From assembly GCA_037962975.1 (NCBI GenBank), contig CM075669.1:185760501-185824500 (forward strand): DNA of 64,000 nucleotides. Direction: 5' to 3'. Origin of the DNA: Clitoria ternatea (lineage: Eukaryota > Streptophyta > Magnoliopsida > Fabales > Fabaceae). Shown piece after piece: positions 1 through 12,130 of this stretch. Each line of letters begins with the position of its first letter. The first letter of the stretch is position 1. The notes beneath the pieces are model-generated. The model was not told the DNA's origin. It was given only the letters and a program-made list of their open reading frames with translations, and did no database searches. The translations under genes were made by a program, and so were the position numbers.

Positions 1-131
1 ATCTTCACATATGAGATAGGTTATTAAATTAGGTCCGGGGATTACTTGCCAAAGTTTTTATCTCGCGATCTCTTCTATCCTTTAATTGTTTTAAATCGCG
101 AAAAATTTACCCCTATTTTTGGGGCGTCTCA
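1..131 (+). repeat. 3' end of a plus-strand Ty3/gypsy-type LTR (same family as LTR1)
   Basis: This segment aligns by eye with the last ~130 bases of the solo LTR ending at 18615: both have the 'gataggt' region, then a TTTAAA-containing stretch, 'aaaaatttaccccYatttttggg', and a terminal block. Here the terminus is GGGGCGTCTCA; in LTR1 it is AGGGTATTTTA, and every difference between the two is a transition. The sequence switches at 132 to minus-strand Tekay gag, so the LTR was inserted into element B. The 5-bp target duplication should be GCCAC (132-136), with its partner beyond the left edge. The strand follows from the terminus reading as an LTR 3' end on the plus strand. Confidence 0.7.
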
Positions 132-892
132 GCCACCATTTCCACGGCCTCTCCCTCAAAAGCCTCCATGGTGCACATTGGCATTTGCTTGATGTAGTTG
201 AGGGCAGTCAGGGCGAATGTGCCCTTTCTCATTACAATGGTAGCATACCATTTCATCATCGTTGCTGCAATCCCGAGCATAATGGTTTCCTCCACACTTA
301 AAACACTTGCCATCTCCCATACGATAAGTTGAGCGTCCTCCCTGCTGACTCCGACCCCTAAACTTGGAGAAGGGTCTGCTTCTGCCAGCGTTACTTGGTC
401 TCTTAAAGCGAGATTGCTGGGGCTTCAAGGAGGGGTCTGTCTTGCTGCTCTGGCCCGAGTGGGCCTTGTCATCTTCTTCAAAAATTTGGCATTTATTCAC
501 CAATACAGGAAAGCTTCTAATTTCCTGGTGCCTGAACGCTCTCTTAATGTCTGACCTTAGTCCGTTCTCGAATTTAATGCATTTGGAGCTCTCGGTTCGG
601 GGTTGTTGGAAGGGCGGATAAAACAAACACAACTCTTCAAACCTGGTAGTGTATTCCTCTACAGACATGGAACCCTACTTCAATTCCATAAATTCCAGTT
701 CTTTCCGACTCCTTACTGTGTTGGGGAAATATTTCTCCAGGAAGCACGTCTTAAAATTCTCCCAGACCAGTTGGATGCCAGCATCAGTCAATTGGTTTTT
801 GGTGATCTTCCACCAATTTTCTACTTCGTCTCGCAGCATGTACACTCCATACTCGACTTTCTGGGCCTCAGTCAATCGCTCTGATACCAAAA
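132..892 (-). pseudogene. Tekay-type gag fragment of element B, deleted at its N-terminus
   Basis: Read on the minus strand, this resembles the gag of element A (33396 onward) residue for residue over the retrotransposon gag domain (motifs AQKVEYGVYMLRDE, ENFKTCFLEKYFP, RRSRKELEFMELK-like, MSVEEY) and reaches two zinc knuckles, CFKCGGNHYARDC and CYHCNEKGHIRPDC. Gag would package the element RNA in a cytoplasmic particle. Compared with A, the leader and the first ~70 gag codons are missing: the primer binding site (878-889) joins directly to codons matching residue ~70 of A. Frame is lost between 668 and 675 and a stop follows HHGGF near 155. The C-terminal side is cut at 131 by the inserted LTR. 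It is a dead copy; nothing suggests a host gene. Confidence 0.85.
878..889 (-). other. Primer binding site of element B (tRNA-iMet type)
   Basis: The minus strand reads TGGTATCAGAGC, complementary to the 3' end of plant initiator tRNA-Met. It lies 3 bases from the LTR end at 893, the same spacing as in element A (33069-33080). Confidence 0.9.
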
Positions 893-1844
893 TGAAACAA
901 CCCGGTTTGGATAGCAGCAGCCCGAGACAGGGAAAATTTTTTCCCCAAGATCATAGGGTGTTCATGGGCAAAATAAGCAATTGAAGGTTAAGAAGAGTAG
1001 AAATCCGACTTAGAAAGAGAAGGCCGGGTCAGAATATTACACATTAGCAGACGTGGTTACAGCTGCGAGAATCAGCGGACGGAAACACATAAGCGGCTAC
1101 ACCCGCTAGAGCGAGGATTGATTCGCTGAAGCGACGCATACACTCGGATAATTCGATCACTAGGAATCTAAGCCCAAATCCTCTCGGTAATCTCATCACT
1201 CAGAGTCGAAACCTAATTTCTCTCGGAAGACTCCCACACATACATGCTTTCTTCAGAGGTTTGCACAATACTCTCTATTTTTATTCTAGAAAGGCACAGA
1301 TGTTAACCACTCGGGAAATGATTCCCTCACCCATCATTCGGGAGATGTAGTCTACTTTACACTAAGGCTCCCTCACTCGGAAATGCTCTAACTCCTCGCC
1401 ACTCGGGATACATACTAACTCCTCTACATACGGAAGACTTATTAAACTAAAATCTACTCCGTATCATCCAGATCTTACCCCCTCTAATAAGTTCACCACT
1501 ACAGGCTTTACTCAGAGTCGTATTGCCAATTCAACCATCAGGGGAAACATTCACTCGGTTGACTTCCACTCGAAAACATCAAAATACCCTTCAATCAGAA
1601 GATTGTATCTAAGAAATCTCTCGCTCCATAACATATTGACCAACGTACCACGAAAGTGATTTTAATGGACATATTCCACTCGGAGTTGGCCCAACCTCTC
1701 TTCATTCAGAAGAAAATCACTCATCACGCCTTACACAGGATTAACTTAGCTCTTATTTACTTAGAATCATGCGGGCTCTATATGCTTAGCAGAATGCAAC
1801 GTATACCACCTGGACATTCACACACGTCACAAGATGAACACACG

Positions 1845-1879
<35 letters not shown>

Positions 1880-3630
1880 ATTTACATGCACATAATCATA
1901 CTCTCAACCTGAGAGAGTTCAGTTCTGGTACAGTTAGACAAAGGACCAAATAAGAGCTGGCCAAGGCTATGACAAAACCTTACATACAACATATACATAT
2001 ATATATATATATACATTTCCACAATACACAAGCACTCCACACGGTATGTAGCTCCTCCATCATTCACCGTCTCGTGTGATGTCCACTGAAATATAGCCAT
2101 AGTAGGGGTGAGTATCTTAAATGTTAAATGATAGATATTGACTCGGATTATTCCTCAATCATGCAATAGTAAATATGTATATACATATATAGCAACAATC
2201 AACAACATACACTGTGCCATTCAATCGGAACATCCAAGGCATCTTTCAATCGGAATCTACCTAGTTATCACTCGGCTATATGCATATATTCTTCTCAATA
2301 ACACTAACACATATACATACAATCGTGTCACAGTCAACATCAATCGCACATGTACACAGATTCATTCAATCGGATCCGACTCGCGTATTATCGGTTTTTA
2401 TCATTGCAACGTAGGCTCTCAGCCTTTTATTCAGCTCCCAGCTAACTCGGCCGTTTTACTGGTACCAAACCGTTTACCTTCATTTGTAACACAAACACTA
2501 TCAGCGTCAACGGTAGTGTTACGGGCAGCCCTGAGTCCTACTCAGTCGGCTTGCCTTGAGTCCTACTCAAGGTCTTTAAATGCATCTCATGCAAAGTATT
2601 ATCATTGGATTATGAACAGAATCGGCAAATCACTTCCACACTATTAACTCATGCACTTCATGCACCATATATATTTACCACACACGGAATGAACATACAG
2701 ACACAGATTTCACCCACACGACCTTTTACTCAACAATACATGCATCACATGCAATCGGTATTAGACATTATCAGAACTCAATAAGTTAATCTTTCCTTAC
2801 ATGCAGTCAGCATTTAGATTCATAGTAACTTGCATGTCACATAAATCACATGGTAATCATCAACAATATTTTAACACATTCTCCTCATGCAATCATTCCA
2901 CACTCTCAAGATTATTAACATGCATTTCATGGACGGAATTAGACATGCATTCTCAACTCCTAGTCATCATACATCCGAGCATCACATATCCTTTACGCAA
3001 TTAAACACACCTATTAACGCATTTTAAATCACCAGAATCAACAAGTCATTAACACCTGGAACCCGTCCATAACCCATGCATTTAAAATATAAGATAACCC
3101 CCTACCAACTAAAGAGACTCCTAGAAGTTCCTCTGTTTTGGCGTTGGTCCGCTGTCCTGTTTGCTTCATCCACCACTCTCACTTGTTCAGTCCCCCTCGA
3201 ACACAGTCGCACCCTTTAATCAGCTTGGGAACAGGAAGCTATTCTTCTTCCACTTCGATGATTGTCCTTCACCAACAGAGGGGAACTTCGGACCCTCTGC
3301 AACATCACTGTCGCAAGTTTACAAAAACAGGGAACAGAGGAGAAGAAGAATGAAGAAGAAGAGAAGTAGGAGAGGAGGAAGGTTTCAAGGAGATTAGAGT
3401 GAATGGACAGCAGTTGAGGGCTCTTGAACATATACCCAAAGAAATGAGGAGAGTGGGATGGGAGAATGTGAAGTTGGCAGCTTCTCACGTGTCACCCATC
3501 ATAATCAATCAGCAATCAACTTCTTAAGTTAAAATTAATCACAATTAATAAGTAATTCATACTTTGCAATTATTTTTAGTGTAGTGGCTTAATCTCATTT
3601 GGTAGTTAATTTTTAAATTGGGATGTTACA
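893..3630 (-). repeat. 5' LTR of Tekay element B (~2.7 kb)
   Basis: On the minus strand it begins TGTAACATCC at 3630 and ends TGTTTCA at 893, next to the primer binding site. The termini match element A's LTRs, and the interior carries the same scattered CCGAGTG words (seen here as CACTCGG, especially 1130-1700 and 2140-2400), the same promoter-proximal pyrimidine block (3160-3400) and a dinucleotide AT run at 1848-1875. ORFs of 60-170 codons inside it (for example 2138-2647) lack any recognisable domain and are not called. Beyond 3630 the sequence changes to Athila DNA, so B inserted there; the expected duplication is AATTA (3631-3635), its partner off the left edge. Confidence 0.85.
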
Positions 3631-5342
3631 AATTATAGGCGATGAAGAAGATGCAGCTTGGAACTTATGATCTTGTGATAAACCATGACATGCTGTTGAG
3701 GAAAATGGCCACTGCAATGAATTTGAACCCGACTGAGGAGATGGGGGTTCCGATTAATAAGGATCAATCGCTAGCTTCTATTGGCTTCACCATTCCTCCC
3801 AGTGATACACCCCTGAACACAGTTTCCACCATACACTGATCAGGCTGATTTGGGGCAGGAAGTTGATGAAGACATGGTTGAAATAGTTAAAGAGGGGGAC
3901 ACTGTGGAGTAGATTAGGAGTTTTTGCTTATTTCCATTGTATTTCAATGAGAATTGTTATTTCAATGTTTGATTGTAATCATTGAACTATTTCATTGTTT
4001 TTTACCACTTCATTACAATTCTTCATTTCCATTTCCATTTTATATTACTTGTTTGCGTTTTTCATTTTTGTAACAACTGGTCACCACCGGAAACTTGCTC
4101 ATGTGCTGCTTACTCATGTAAAATAAAAGGGAAGTTCTTTTGTTTTATGCTTGTTAAGCATTGATAGTCAATTAAAAAAAGGGAGAGATAGTAATCATGC
4201 ATAGGAGAAGAATAATAAGACTGTTACATCTCCACACCTGACATGACTTTCCTTGGTAATTGCTTAAATATAAGTGCTAATTGTGTTGTATTCATGGGAA
4301 ATTCAAAAAACCATTTTTGACATAAGTTATGTAGTATATGTTTAAAAGCTTAGGATGATAATTTGATGTTATTGCAGTATTCTAAGTTTGGGGATGTATT
4401 CAGTGATGCTAGAAATTCCTTGTATGGTGATTTTTGTGCCTTAATTTTCATGAGTGTACTTTCCTAATAGCAAGGTGGTAGAAATTGCATTTCTCCTTGC
4501 TTATGTATATGTAATTAGCACATAGAAATCATAAAGGCCCTGTTTCTAATTAACAGCGAGAGCCAAATATAGCTTACCCAGCATATTTAACCAATTGACC
4601 TTTAATGTTGAGCCTGAGACTTTTTATTCAATTATAATACCTACATTACAAACCATGAATTCCTGAGAAAAACCATATATGAACCCTTGAGGTCTTTTGG
4701 ATGTTTTGTATTGCCTTGATGAGTTGATAAGTGACTAGTAACATTCAAGTTTGGGGAGATAAATTGTGCCTAACAGTAATAAAATGGCACACTTTGAAAA
4801 AATTTTAGTTGTGAAGAAAAAAATGAAAGTTCATGAGAAAAATCAAAAGGAAAAAATCCAAAGGACTAGAAAACAAAAGAAAAAGATTAGGAAGAAAAAT
4901 AGATTCAAGGCAAGGCAAACATCAATGAACATACTCATTACGTTAAGCTGACCAGAAAAACAAAAATAGAGCCTATAACCCAACCTCATTACAAGCCAAT
5001 AAAAGTCCTTATTGATCTGTGTGCAGTTAATGTTATGCATGATGCTTAGGAGGATTACAAACTTATGTTTAGTTGTTGTTTTGCAAGAGATGTGTGCATA
5101 ATTATAGCCCTAAAACACTGAGAGTAGAGAAACACATTTAACCTAGTGAGAATAAAGCATCATTGGCATATTTTCCATCCTAGAATCTTGCATTTAGATT
5201 ATCAAGGATCAGTTGAAAGGTTCTTTGTTCATATGCTGCATTGAAATTGTTGAAATTGGTTTGAGAAGGAACATGAATTTAGCACAGCAAGTCAATTAAA
5301 TTAAGCATTGCTTGAGGACAAGCAAGTTTAAGTTGGGGGATG
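3631..5342 (+). pseudogene. Athila-type 3' internal region: end of the env-like ORF and 3' untranslated region
   Basis: The region ends with CTTGAGGACAAGCAAG, a purine-rich tract (AAGTTGGGGGA, ~5329-5340) and then an LTR start (TGATAAGT at 5343). The same order occurs on the minus strand of element H (60318-60355), so this is the 3' end of an Athila internal domain. An open stretch at 3642-3839 (start MKKMQLGTYDLVINHD) sits where the C-terminus of the env-like protein should be, but I cannot match it confidently. Two further TTTGGGGA blocks at ~4385 and ~4750 resemble decayed polypurine tracts. The ORF at 4766-4951 is lysine-rich low complexity. The left side is cut by element B. Confidence 0.6.
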
Positions 5343-5519
5343 TGATAAGTCTTTAGAAGACTTAATTAAATGTCAATATTTATCCCTAATTGATGTGTTG
5401 GATGAGGTTTTATTATTAAGTTTAGAGGTAATTAGGTAAGTATTTTTCAATTAGGCAATTTCAATAATTAACTGTTAGTTTAACATTTTTCAATTAAAAT
5501 TGAGCTAAAAAGGTTATTA

Positions 5520-6110
5520 GCGTACTAACGGTAACACATAGCGTACCTATGCTAGTGTTGTTTTCGTGTTGAATTATAGGTCAGCGTACCAACATCCGGA
5601 TGCAGCGTGCCAACGCCCAATTAGAAGGAAAGATCATAGAGGCTCAACGTAGATACGCTAGACTAGAGCATGTCTATGGTGAACCAAGCGTACTTATGTG
5701 GATACCTACGCCGGAAGGAAAGAATGGAACCAGAATGTTAGCGTATTGACGTTTGACCAAGGCGTGCTTACGCGTGGCTAAGAAAGCAAAGGCCAGAAGT
5801 CCAGTGTACTGACGCTACCTTTATGCCATGGTTACGCTGAAGAAAAAAGGAATCAAGTACCACTCCAGGAAGTTAGCACACCTACGTTGACTCCAATCGT
5901 ACTGACGCGCAGAAGAAAGTATACAAAAAAGGAACCCAGTCAGAGACCCAACGTGTCGACGTTGCTCCAACCGTACCTACACTAAAGAGATGCACAATGC
6001 CTTAGAAGGAAACAGAGGGCCAACAGGCAGACACTGCCTTGACCGTACCAACGCGCGGGTGCCAGATAGATGAGTAACTTCCAGGTAGCAGATCAACGTG
6101 CTGACTGTTA
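5520..6110. repeat. Array of short CGTACC/AACGC words in the D LTR
   Basis: Variants of AGCGTACCAACGC, CGTACTTATG, GTACTGACGC and CCAACGTG recur roughly every 25-45 bases on both strands, separated by unrelated AT-rich sequence. A second array at 6300-6600 uses the word ACGCGTAGCGTCAG and its reverse complement. The words are not tandem copies of one unit, because the spacers differ. Confidence 0.6.
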
Positions 6111-6613
6111 GTCCTTAATTTTTAGTTATTTTTATAATGAAAAGCATGTGAAGAATTAATAAAAATTAGTTTAAGTAGTAATAAATTTAGGTTTTATTTT
6201 AAATAAATGAATGTTATTGAAATTTAACTTTTATAACTTATTTCTCTCATTTTTGCAGTAAAAAGCTGAGGAATCAAAGTGAAAATTTATTTAAAGCAGA
6301 AGGGCTGACGCGTAGCATCAAACCCACGCTCAACGTCAGGAATTTGGTGCTAACGCTACGCGTCAGGCCCACGCGTAGCGTCAGGTGCTATGTGTATCCC
6401 ACTTACAGGTGGAATTGCACTCAGAAAATGGGCTAAATAATGGCCAAAACACTTTAGAGTAAAGGCCAATACGCAGTGGGAAACATGTCTGCTGATCATT
6501 GGCACATAATAGAGAAAATTAAGGCTAGAAATCATGTGATTAATGGAGGCTGAGTCAAAGGCCTGACGTGTAGCGCCACATCCACGCCTAGTGTCAGGAC
6601 CTCTACTCAGCCC

Positions 6614-6621
6614 TATAAATA
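6614..6621 (+). promoter_or_regulatory. TATA box of the D LTR
   Basis: TATAAATA within CCCTATAAATAGGGCC, inside the LTR and about 970 bases before its 3' end, is the expected place for the RNA polymerase II core promoter of the retrotransposon. Activity is not known. Confidence 0.6.
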
Positions 6622-7587
6622 GGGCCATTTACCATGGGTTTTGGGCATCCCTTCCTTTATTTTCTCTTCATATCCCATGAATTCAGAATCCCATTCTGCA
6701 TTCTAATCTCTTATTCCAGAACCTTTGTACTACAGAATAGTTTCTATATACTTGAGAGTGTTATTTAGTGTTGTTTCTTCCGTGTTGTGAAGTGTGTTCA
6801 AGCGTGATCAAGTATCCATGATGTCTTCAATTGTAAGTTGTGTTTTTACTTTCACCATGTGTAACTAATCTGTTTATGTTGGAATTGGTGACCCAATCTA
6901 TGAATATGATGTTTTGATTATGACTTATGTATGTTTATGATCCAAGTTTCATGTTAGTATTTCAACTCTTACTAGTATAAACTTTTAACGGGAGAATCAT
7001 TTTCATGCGTGTTAAGTCACTTTAACGAAAGTAAAAGTTGAAATACCTTTAATATACCAATTACTAGGGATAGAGTTGGTAATTATTGTTGTGATAAGGT
7101 CAGCACTTAAAGCAAGTTTTTACTGAGAAATCATCTGAGGGATCAGACTTTACGATAACTATTTAGAATTTACTCAGAAGGATCAGGTTTAATGATTTTA
7201 AGCTACAATAACATGAACTTGATGATTAAAAATGCATATTTATAATTAATATGTTATATTCTAGTGCAGGGATCCAAATTCCAACATAGTTTGTTATACC
7301 GTGTTTAAATCTCAAGTATTGGAATTATTCTTAAGTACTATTTTAAAGTCAATCTCTAGATAGATTTATAAGTTACTGTCTTTTACATAATAAATCAATC
7401 ATACTCTGAATTTGTAAATAATTTATACTTTGTTTATAAATCATTCTTTTATTAATAAGTTTTGACACTTTTTACCATAGTAAAAAAAATTACTGCTTCA
7501 TACTGAAAACATTCAATCCTTGAGGGAACGATATCTTTTTGAAAACTACAACAATATATTGGTGCACTTGCCAAAAAGCCAATAACA

Positions 7588-7804
7588 TTCAGGCACTAAA
7601 ACTGACGCTGGTGGCAAGCGTGGCTACGTACAAATGCGAGGGAAATTAGTTTTTATTTCAAAATTCAATTGTAACTTAATTACCGTGATAAAATTTCTTT
7701 ACTTTTTAACTTGGGTAAATTTTCATTTTTCTTACTCATTCATTTATTCACTTTTACTTCTTTAATTACTCTCACTACACTAACTTTCTTTGTTTAGTTT
7801 ATGT
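7588..7804 (+). other. Leader of element D
   Basis: Between the LTR end and gag lies AT-rich leader. The primer binding site expected in the first 20 bases is not recognisable; GACGCTGGTGGCAAGC (7604-7619) may be a decayed form. No gene here. Confidence 0.4.
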
Positions 7805-10229
7805 ATGCAAACTCGATCTTCTGCAGGAAGGATCTACTTTGACTCTGAGATCGAAAAATTTACAAAAAGACTTACATCTTTAAAATCTAAAACACAAACT
7901 ACTAATACTACTACTACTTCTTCTTCTTCAACTTCATCTTCTTTTCAAAACTCAGGTAATTCTAAAATGGTTGGGGAATAACAAAGACAAACTTTGGGAT
8001 TGTTTACTGCTATCAATAGACCACCCCGTGTATCAGGGATGTTTCAAGAACCAATTGTTACGGTGGAAATTAAACCCACCACATTAAATATAATTCAAAA
8101 TAATCAGTTTATTGGTCTAAATCATGAAGAACCGTATGAACATATAACTATTTTTTATGAATTATGCAGCACTATTGGTTTTGAACCCAATCAAGAAGAG
8201 TTTGTGTACATGAGACTGTTTCATTTTTCGTTGGTTAGTAAAGCAAAAGAATGGTTTAAATCTTATCCTACTAGTAGTTTTACAAACTAGTCCGATGTTG
8301 AAAGAAAATTTTTGGAAAGGTTTTATTCCCCTTCTAAATATTTTGAAGTTATGACAACCATTCACTCATTTTCACAAAATAATGATGAGTCACTGGGAGA
8401 AGCATGGGAATGATTCAAAGTATTGTTAAGAAAGTGTCCAAATCACAATTTGGATGATGGTGGTAAGGTAAGAATTGTTTATCGTGGTTTATTGCCTTAG
8501 TTTAAGATGATGTTAGATGCTTATACAAGTGGTTCATTAATGAACAAAAGAGTAGATGAGGCAATAGCTATTATGGAGTCCATGTCTACTAGTGACAGAC
8601 AGGAAAAACATGAAAGAGGTAATGTTTCTAGAAAACCAGGTATGCTTAAGTTGGGAGTAAATGATGCAGTTCTAGCTCAACAAAAATTGTTGACAACAAA
8701 TTAAAGCAATGAGTAAGCAATTATAGAAACTTCAAATTGCTCAAGTATCATCACCACCCCTGTTCAATTAAAACAGTGTGTTCATTGTATGGGTGAACAA
8801 CCTTGTGGTTATTGTATACCTGATGAAGTTGAACATGAGCAAGCCAATTTTCTAAACAACCAAAGATTACCTGTGAGTAATTTTCCTTTTAGTATTGGTA
8901 ATCTTTTTCCTAACAATTTTCCACAAGGATAGAAAAATCAGAATTTTGGATGGAAACAAGATGTTGGACCTGCCAAAAGACCTCCCAAACATCAGTTTCA
9001 ACAATAACCATAATCTAATCAAAATGCTAGACTGACAAGGATAAAAGATTCTATCCAACAATTGCTACAATATATGCAAATGAATAAAACCGCACGGAAA
9101 GTGTTGGATTTGCAATTGGAACAGCTAGCAAAGGAAGTAGCTAAAATGAAGAGTTCTAGTTTTTCTGCCAATACCCAGAACCTAAGGAAACAATGTAAAG
9201 CTATTTTTACTAGAAGTGGTAAAGTTGTAGGAACTAATTGTAAAGAAACTTGTAAAGAGAGTGACGAGACTGAAAAAGAAAAAAATGAAAAAGAAGAGAA
9301 TGACAAAGAAAAGAGTGAAGAAGAAAAGAAAGAAAAAGAAATTGATGAAAAAGAAAACAAAAAAAGTAATAAATGAAAAACAAGAGAAAGAAGAAAAATA
9401 AAAACAAAAATAAAAAACTCAAAAAACTAAAAAAGAAAAAAAGTAGTACTTAGGTCAGACTCCTCTTGTCAAGGATCTGCCTTATCCTCATGCACCATCA
9501 AGAAAGGATAAGGAGAGAGAATACAAGAGATTCCTTGAAATTTTCAAGTAGTTACAAATAAACATTCCATTCTTTGAGGCATTAGAACAAATCCCAACAT
9601 ATGCAAAGTTTATGAAGGAGCTGCTCACTAAGAAGATGAGGTATAATGAAGAAATTATGGAGCTTGAAGCTGGTTATAGTGCCATCTTGCAATATAACAT
9701 GCCGGAAAAATCAAAAGATCTTGGAAGTTTCACTATTCCTGTCTCCATTGGAGGTGTAAATATTGGGAAGGCTCTATTAGATTTAGGAGCTAGCATTAAT
9801 TTAATGCCCTTAAGTATGATGAAGCGCATTGGTGATCTTGATCCTCAAAGGACAAAGATGACTTTACAACTGACAGACTGCTCAATCAAAAGACCCTATG
9901 GAATTGTAGAAGATGTACTTATGAAGGTGGACAAGTTCTACTTCCTTGTTGATTTCGTGGTGTTAGACATGGAGGAGGATACTGAAGTCTCCCTAATCGA
10001 TGGAAGGCCATTCATGAAGACTGCTAGAGTGCTGATTGATATGGACAATGGAAAACTGGCAGTCAGAGTGCATGATGAGGAGGTAAATTTTGATGTTTTC
10101 AAAGTAATTAAACATCCTAACCCAAAACAAGATTGTTTTAGAGTGGATGCCCTTAATGAAGTTTTCCTCTCATTATCAAAAGGTATGTTTATTTTTGACC
10201 CTCTCAATAAATTATTGATTGACTCTGTT
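7805..10229 (+). pseudogene. Athila-type gag-protease of element D (5' part, broken by CACTA element F)
   Basis: Translation resembles the Gag-Pol of element E. From 7805 (MQTRSSAGRIYFDSEIEKF) come the gag domain (YEHITIFYELCSTIGF, SLVSKAKEWFKSYP), a lysine/glutamate-rich linker (9250-9440), the TYAKFMKELLTKK block (~9600) and an aspartic protease region with ALLDLGASINLMPLSM (~9770-9816). Athila proteases typically have DLGA at this position, as E does. In-frame stops (near 7978, 8288, 8411, 8498) and frame changes in the linker make it dead. The codon GTT at 10227-10229 is the last before element F; the frame continues at 42368. The upstream ATG at 7805 is preferred; codons before it are TTG/TGT. 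Confidence 0.85.
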
Positions 10230-10258
10230 CACCACTAAAAAACCTTAAACAGCTACCT
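10230..10258 (+). repeat. Left terminal inverted repeat of F (cut off by LTR1)
   Basis: CACCACTAAAAAACC aligns with the right terminus CACTACAAAAAAAACC. Only 29 bases remain before LTR1 starts at 10259. The adjacent GTT supports the boundary at 10230 rather than at the internal CACTA (10233). Confidence 0.75.
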
Positions 10259-11819
10259 TGTAACATCCTAAATTTTAAAATAGAGAATTAACTAGGGAAA
10301 TAAATATTAAATAATTGAATACGAATTATTTAATGTCCCAAAATATTGGAAATAATTAAATTAAGATTTTTGAGAGTTGTTAGGAACTTATTTGGACCGA
10401 ATAAACAGAAAATTGACCCAGTTAAAATATGAGTGTCGGACCAAGTATCTCTGATTGAGATGCCGTTAGTCAGGGCTGTAGATAATATTATTGGGAATCT
10501 GAATATGTATTCAAAAATAATTTTTAGAATGAGTATTGGGCCCGAACAAAGATCCTATTTGTTGTAAAACAGAGAAATATAAGTGATGATTGTAAAGCTT
10601 AAATAAAAACCTCACAATTCACTCTCATTTTCTCATGACAATTCCTCTCCCTTATGTAAACACACTTCTCCTTCCTTCTCTCATTTTTCCACTCATCTCT
10701 TCCACTTCCTAAAGCTTGAACATATTGATGCTTCTTCTCCCCTTCATTTTCGTTCACCATTGGAGCAAGAAGAAGATCATTGTGGCTTGAAGTTTCTTCT
10801 TCTCTTTCTCCATTTTTGTGCTCAAGCTTCTTCCCTTGGTACCCACTCTCATTTCTTGGTTGAGGTAAGTTCCTCATTATTCTTATTGTGCTTGGACCCT
10901 AGGTTATGGGTTATTGAGGCTTGGGAAAGTATTTAGTTTATGTGGGTATTGAATGGGAGCCTTAAATAAGAAGAACCTAAGGTGGGGTGAAATAAATATG
11001 GACTCTTATGAGCATTTATTGGGTAACACAAAAATAGATTTGAAGGATGATGAATATTGATGTGCATTTATGATGTGGTTGGGTTTTAATAAAACCCTAA
11101 CTTATGAAATTGGGGGAAATGTGTAATATAGAAGGGGTTAGCATTTATTAATGAAGATGTGTTATAAATGATGAGGTATTGGCATTTAATAATGATTTAT
11201 GATGTTGGTTGGAAGCCATAAATGAAAAACTCACCAAGGTGTTGGTGGGAAATTAATGTATGTGGGTGACCTAGTTATTGGGGTTGTTGTTTTAATTATG
11301 GCGAGCTTTCATTCAAGGGAAGGAATTCCCAAAGCCTAATTAGGCAAATGAACAAACTTATAAATAGTTTCTACATGATGAGGATCATGTGTATATGTAT
11401 ATGTCTATATATATTGAAAATGGTGCTTGAATGAATGATTGATGTGGTCCTAAAAATTGAATGGCGTAGGACTTGATACCACTTGTGAGGTGGGAACATG
11501 AAACCCAGAAGTCTACTTTTCTTGAGGTAGGAGAGAGGTGTATTTTCTAAATGCATGGAACCTTGTATGTTGATAATGTATGTATTGATGCCATGTTGCA
11601 TATTGCTCCTTGAATGGATGTAGTGCTTTATGTGTGTGATATGAAATAGAGATTGAACCTTGCGATGGTTGATTGTGAAATGATATAGATATATTTGATT
11701 ATATGGGTTTGATATTGTGATTGAGTATGACTGATACCCTAGATGAGAGGGTGAGATGATTCTTATGAGGTTAAGACATGCATGAGCATTGTTCCATACA
11801 TAGCATGGCATGCATGACA

Positions 11820-12130
11820 TGATACCTGAAAAGTGGTGGCGATCACTTAAGATTTGAGATAAAAAGGGCTTGCGAGTTCCTGTGATTGAGCTGGTGGTTG
11901 CGATCACCTGGTGTTTGAAATGAAAGGCCCTGCGGGACCATTAAGATTGAATGCCCGTGGTTACAATCACGAGTTGGGAGTACCCCTTGCGAGGTGGGAA
12001 ACCATTTTGAATTGTTGAACGTGGTTGCGATAACGAGAAAGCACCTTGCGAGGCTACTAGAGGGAGTACCCCTTGCGAGGCGGGAAACCAATGAGAATGA
12101 ATGAATGATTATGGTGGTTGTGATCACCTG
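11820..12130. repeat. Word array GCGATCAC / CTTGCGAGG in LTR1
   Basis: GGTTGCGATCACCTGG-like and ACCCCTTGCGAGGYGGG-like words alternate about every 30-60 bases. The same array occurs on the minus strand of LTR2 at 14290-14740, so it belongs to the LTR family rather than to the site. Confidence 0.7.

Larger units (their letters stand above)
5343..7587 (+). repeat. Athila-type LTR (~2.2 kb), 5' LTR of element D
   Basis: It starts TGATAAGTC directly after a polypurine tract and leads into an Athila gag at 7805. Elements E and H have LTRs starting TGATAAGTG, so the start is well supported. The 3' end is approximate: after GGTGCACTTGCC (7561-7572), a string common near Athila LTR ends, the tRNA-Asp primer site clear in E (50153) is no longer recognisable, probably through decay near 7605. 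A TATA box lies at 6614-6621. Two CpG-containing word arrays fill 5520-6110 and 6300-6600. Because internal sequence lies on both sides of this LTR, the locus reads internal-LTR-internal. Confidence 0.7.

Noticed and set aside
2138..2647. 169-codon ORF in LTR B
   Set aside because: Lies inside a well-defined LTR, no domain, composition follows the word repeats.
4766..4951. Lysine-rich ORF
   Set aside because: Low-complexity AAG/AAA run in an Athila 3' internal region.
10599..10877. 92-codon minus-strand ORF in LTR1
   Set aside because: Antisense of the pyrimidine-rich LTR zone also seen in A, G and LTR2.
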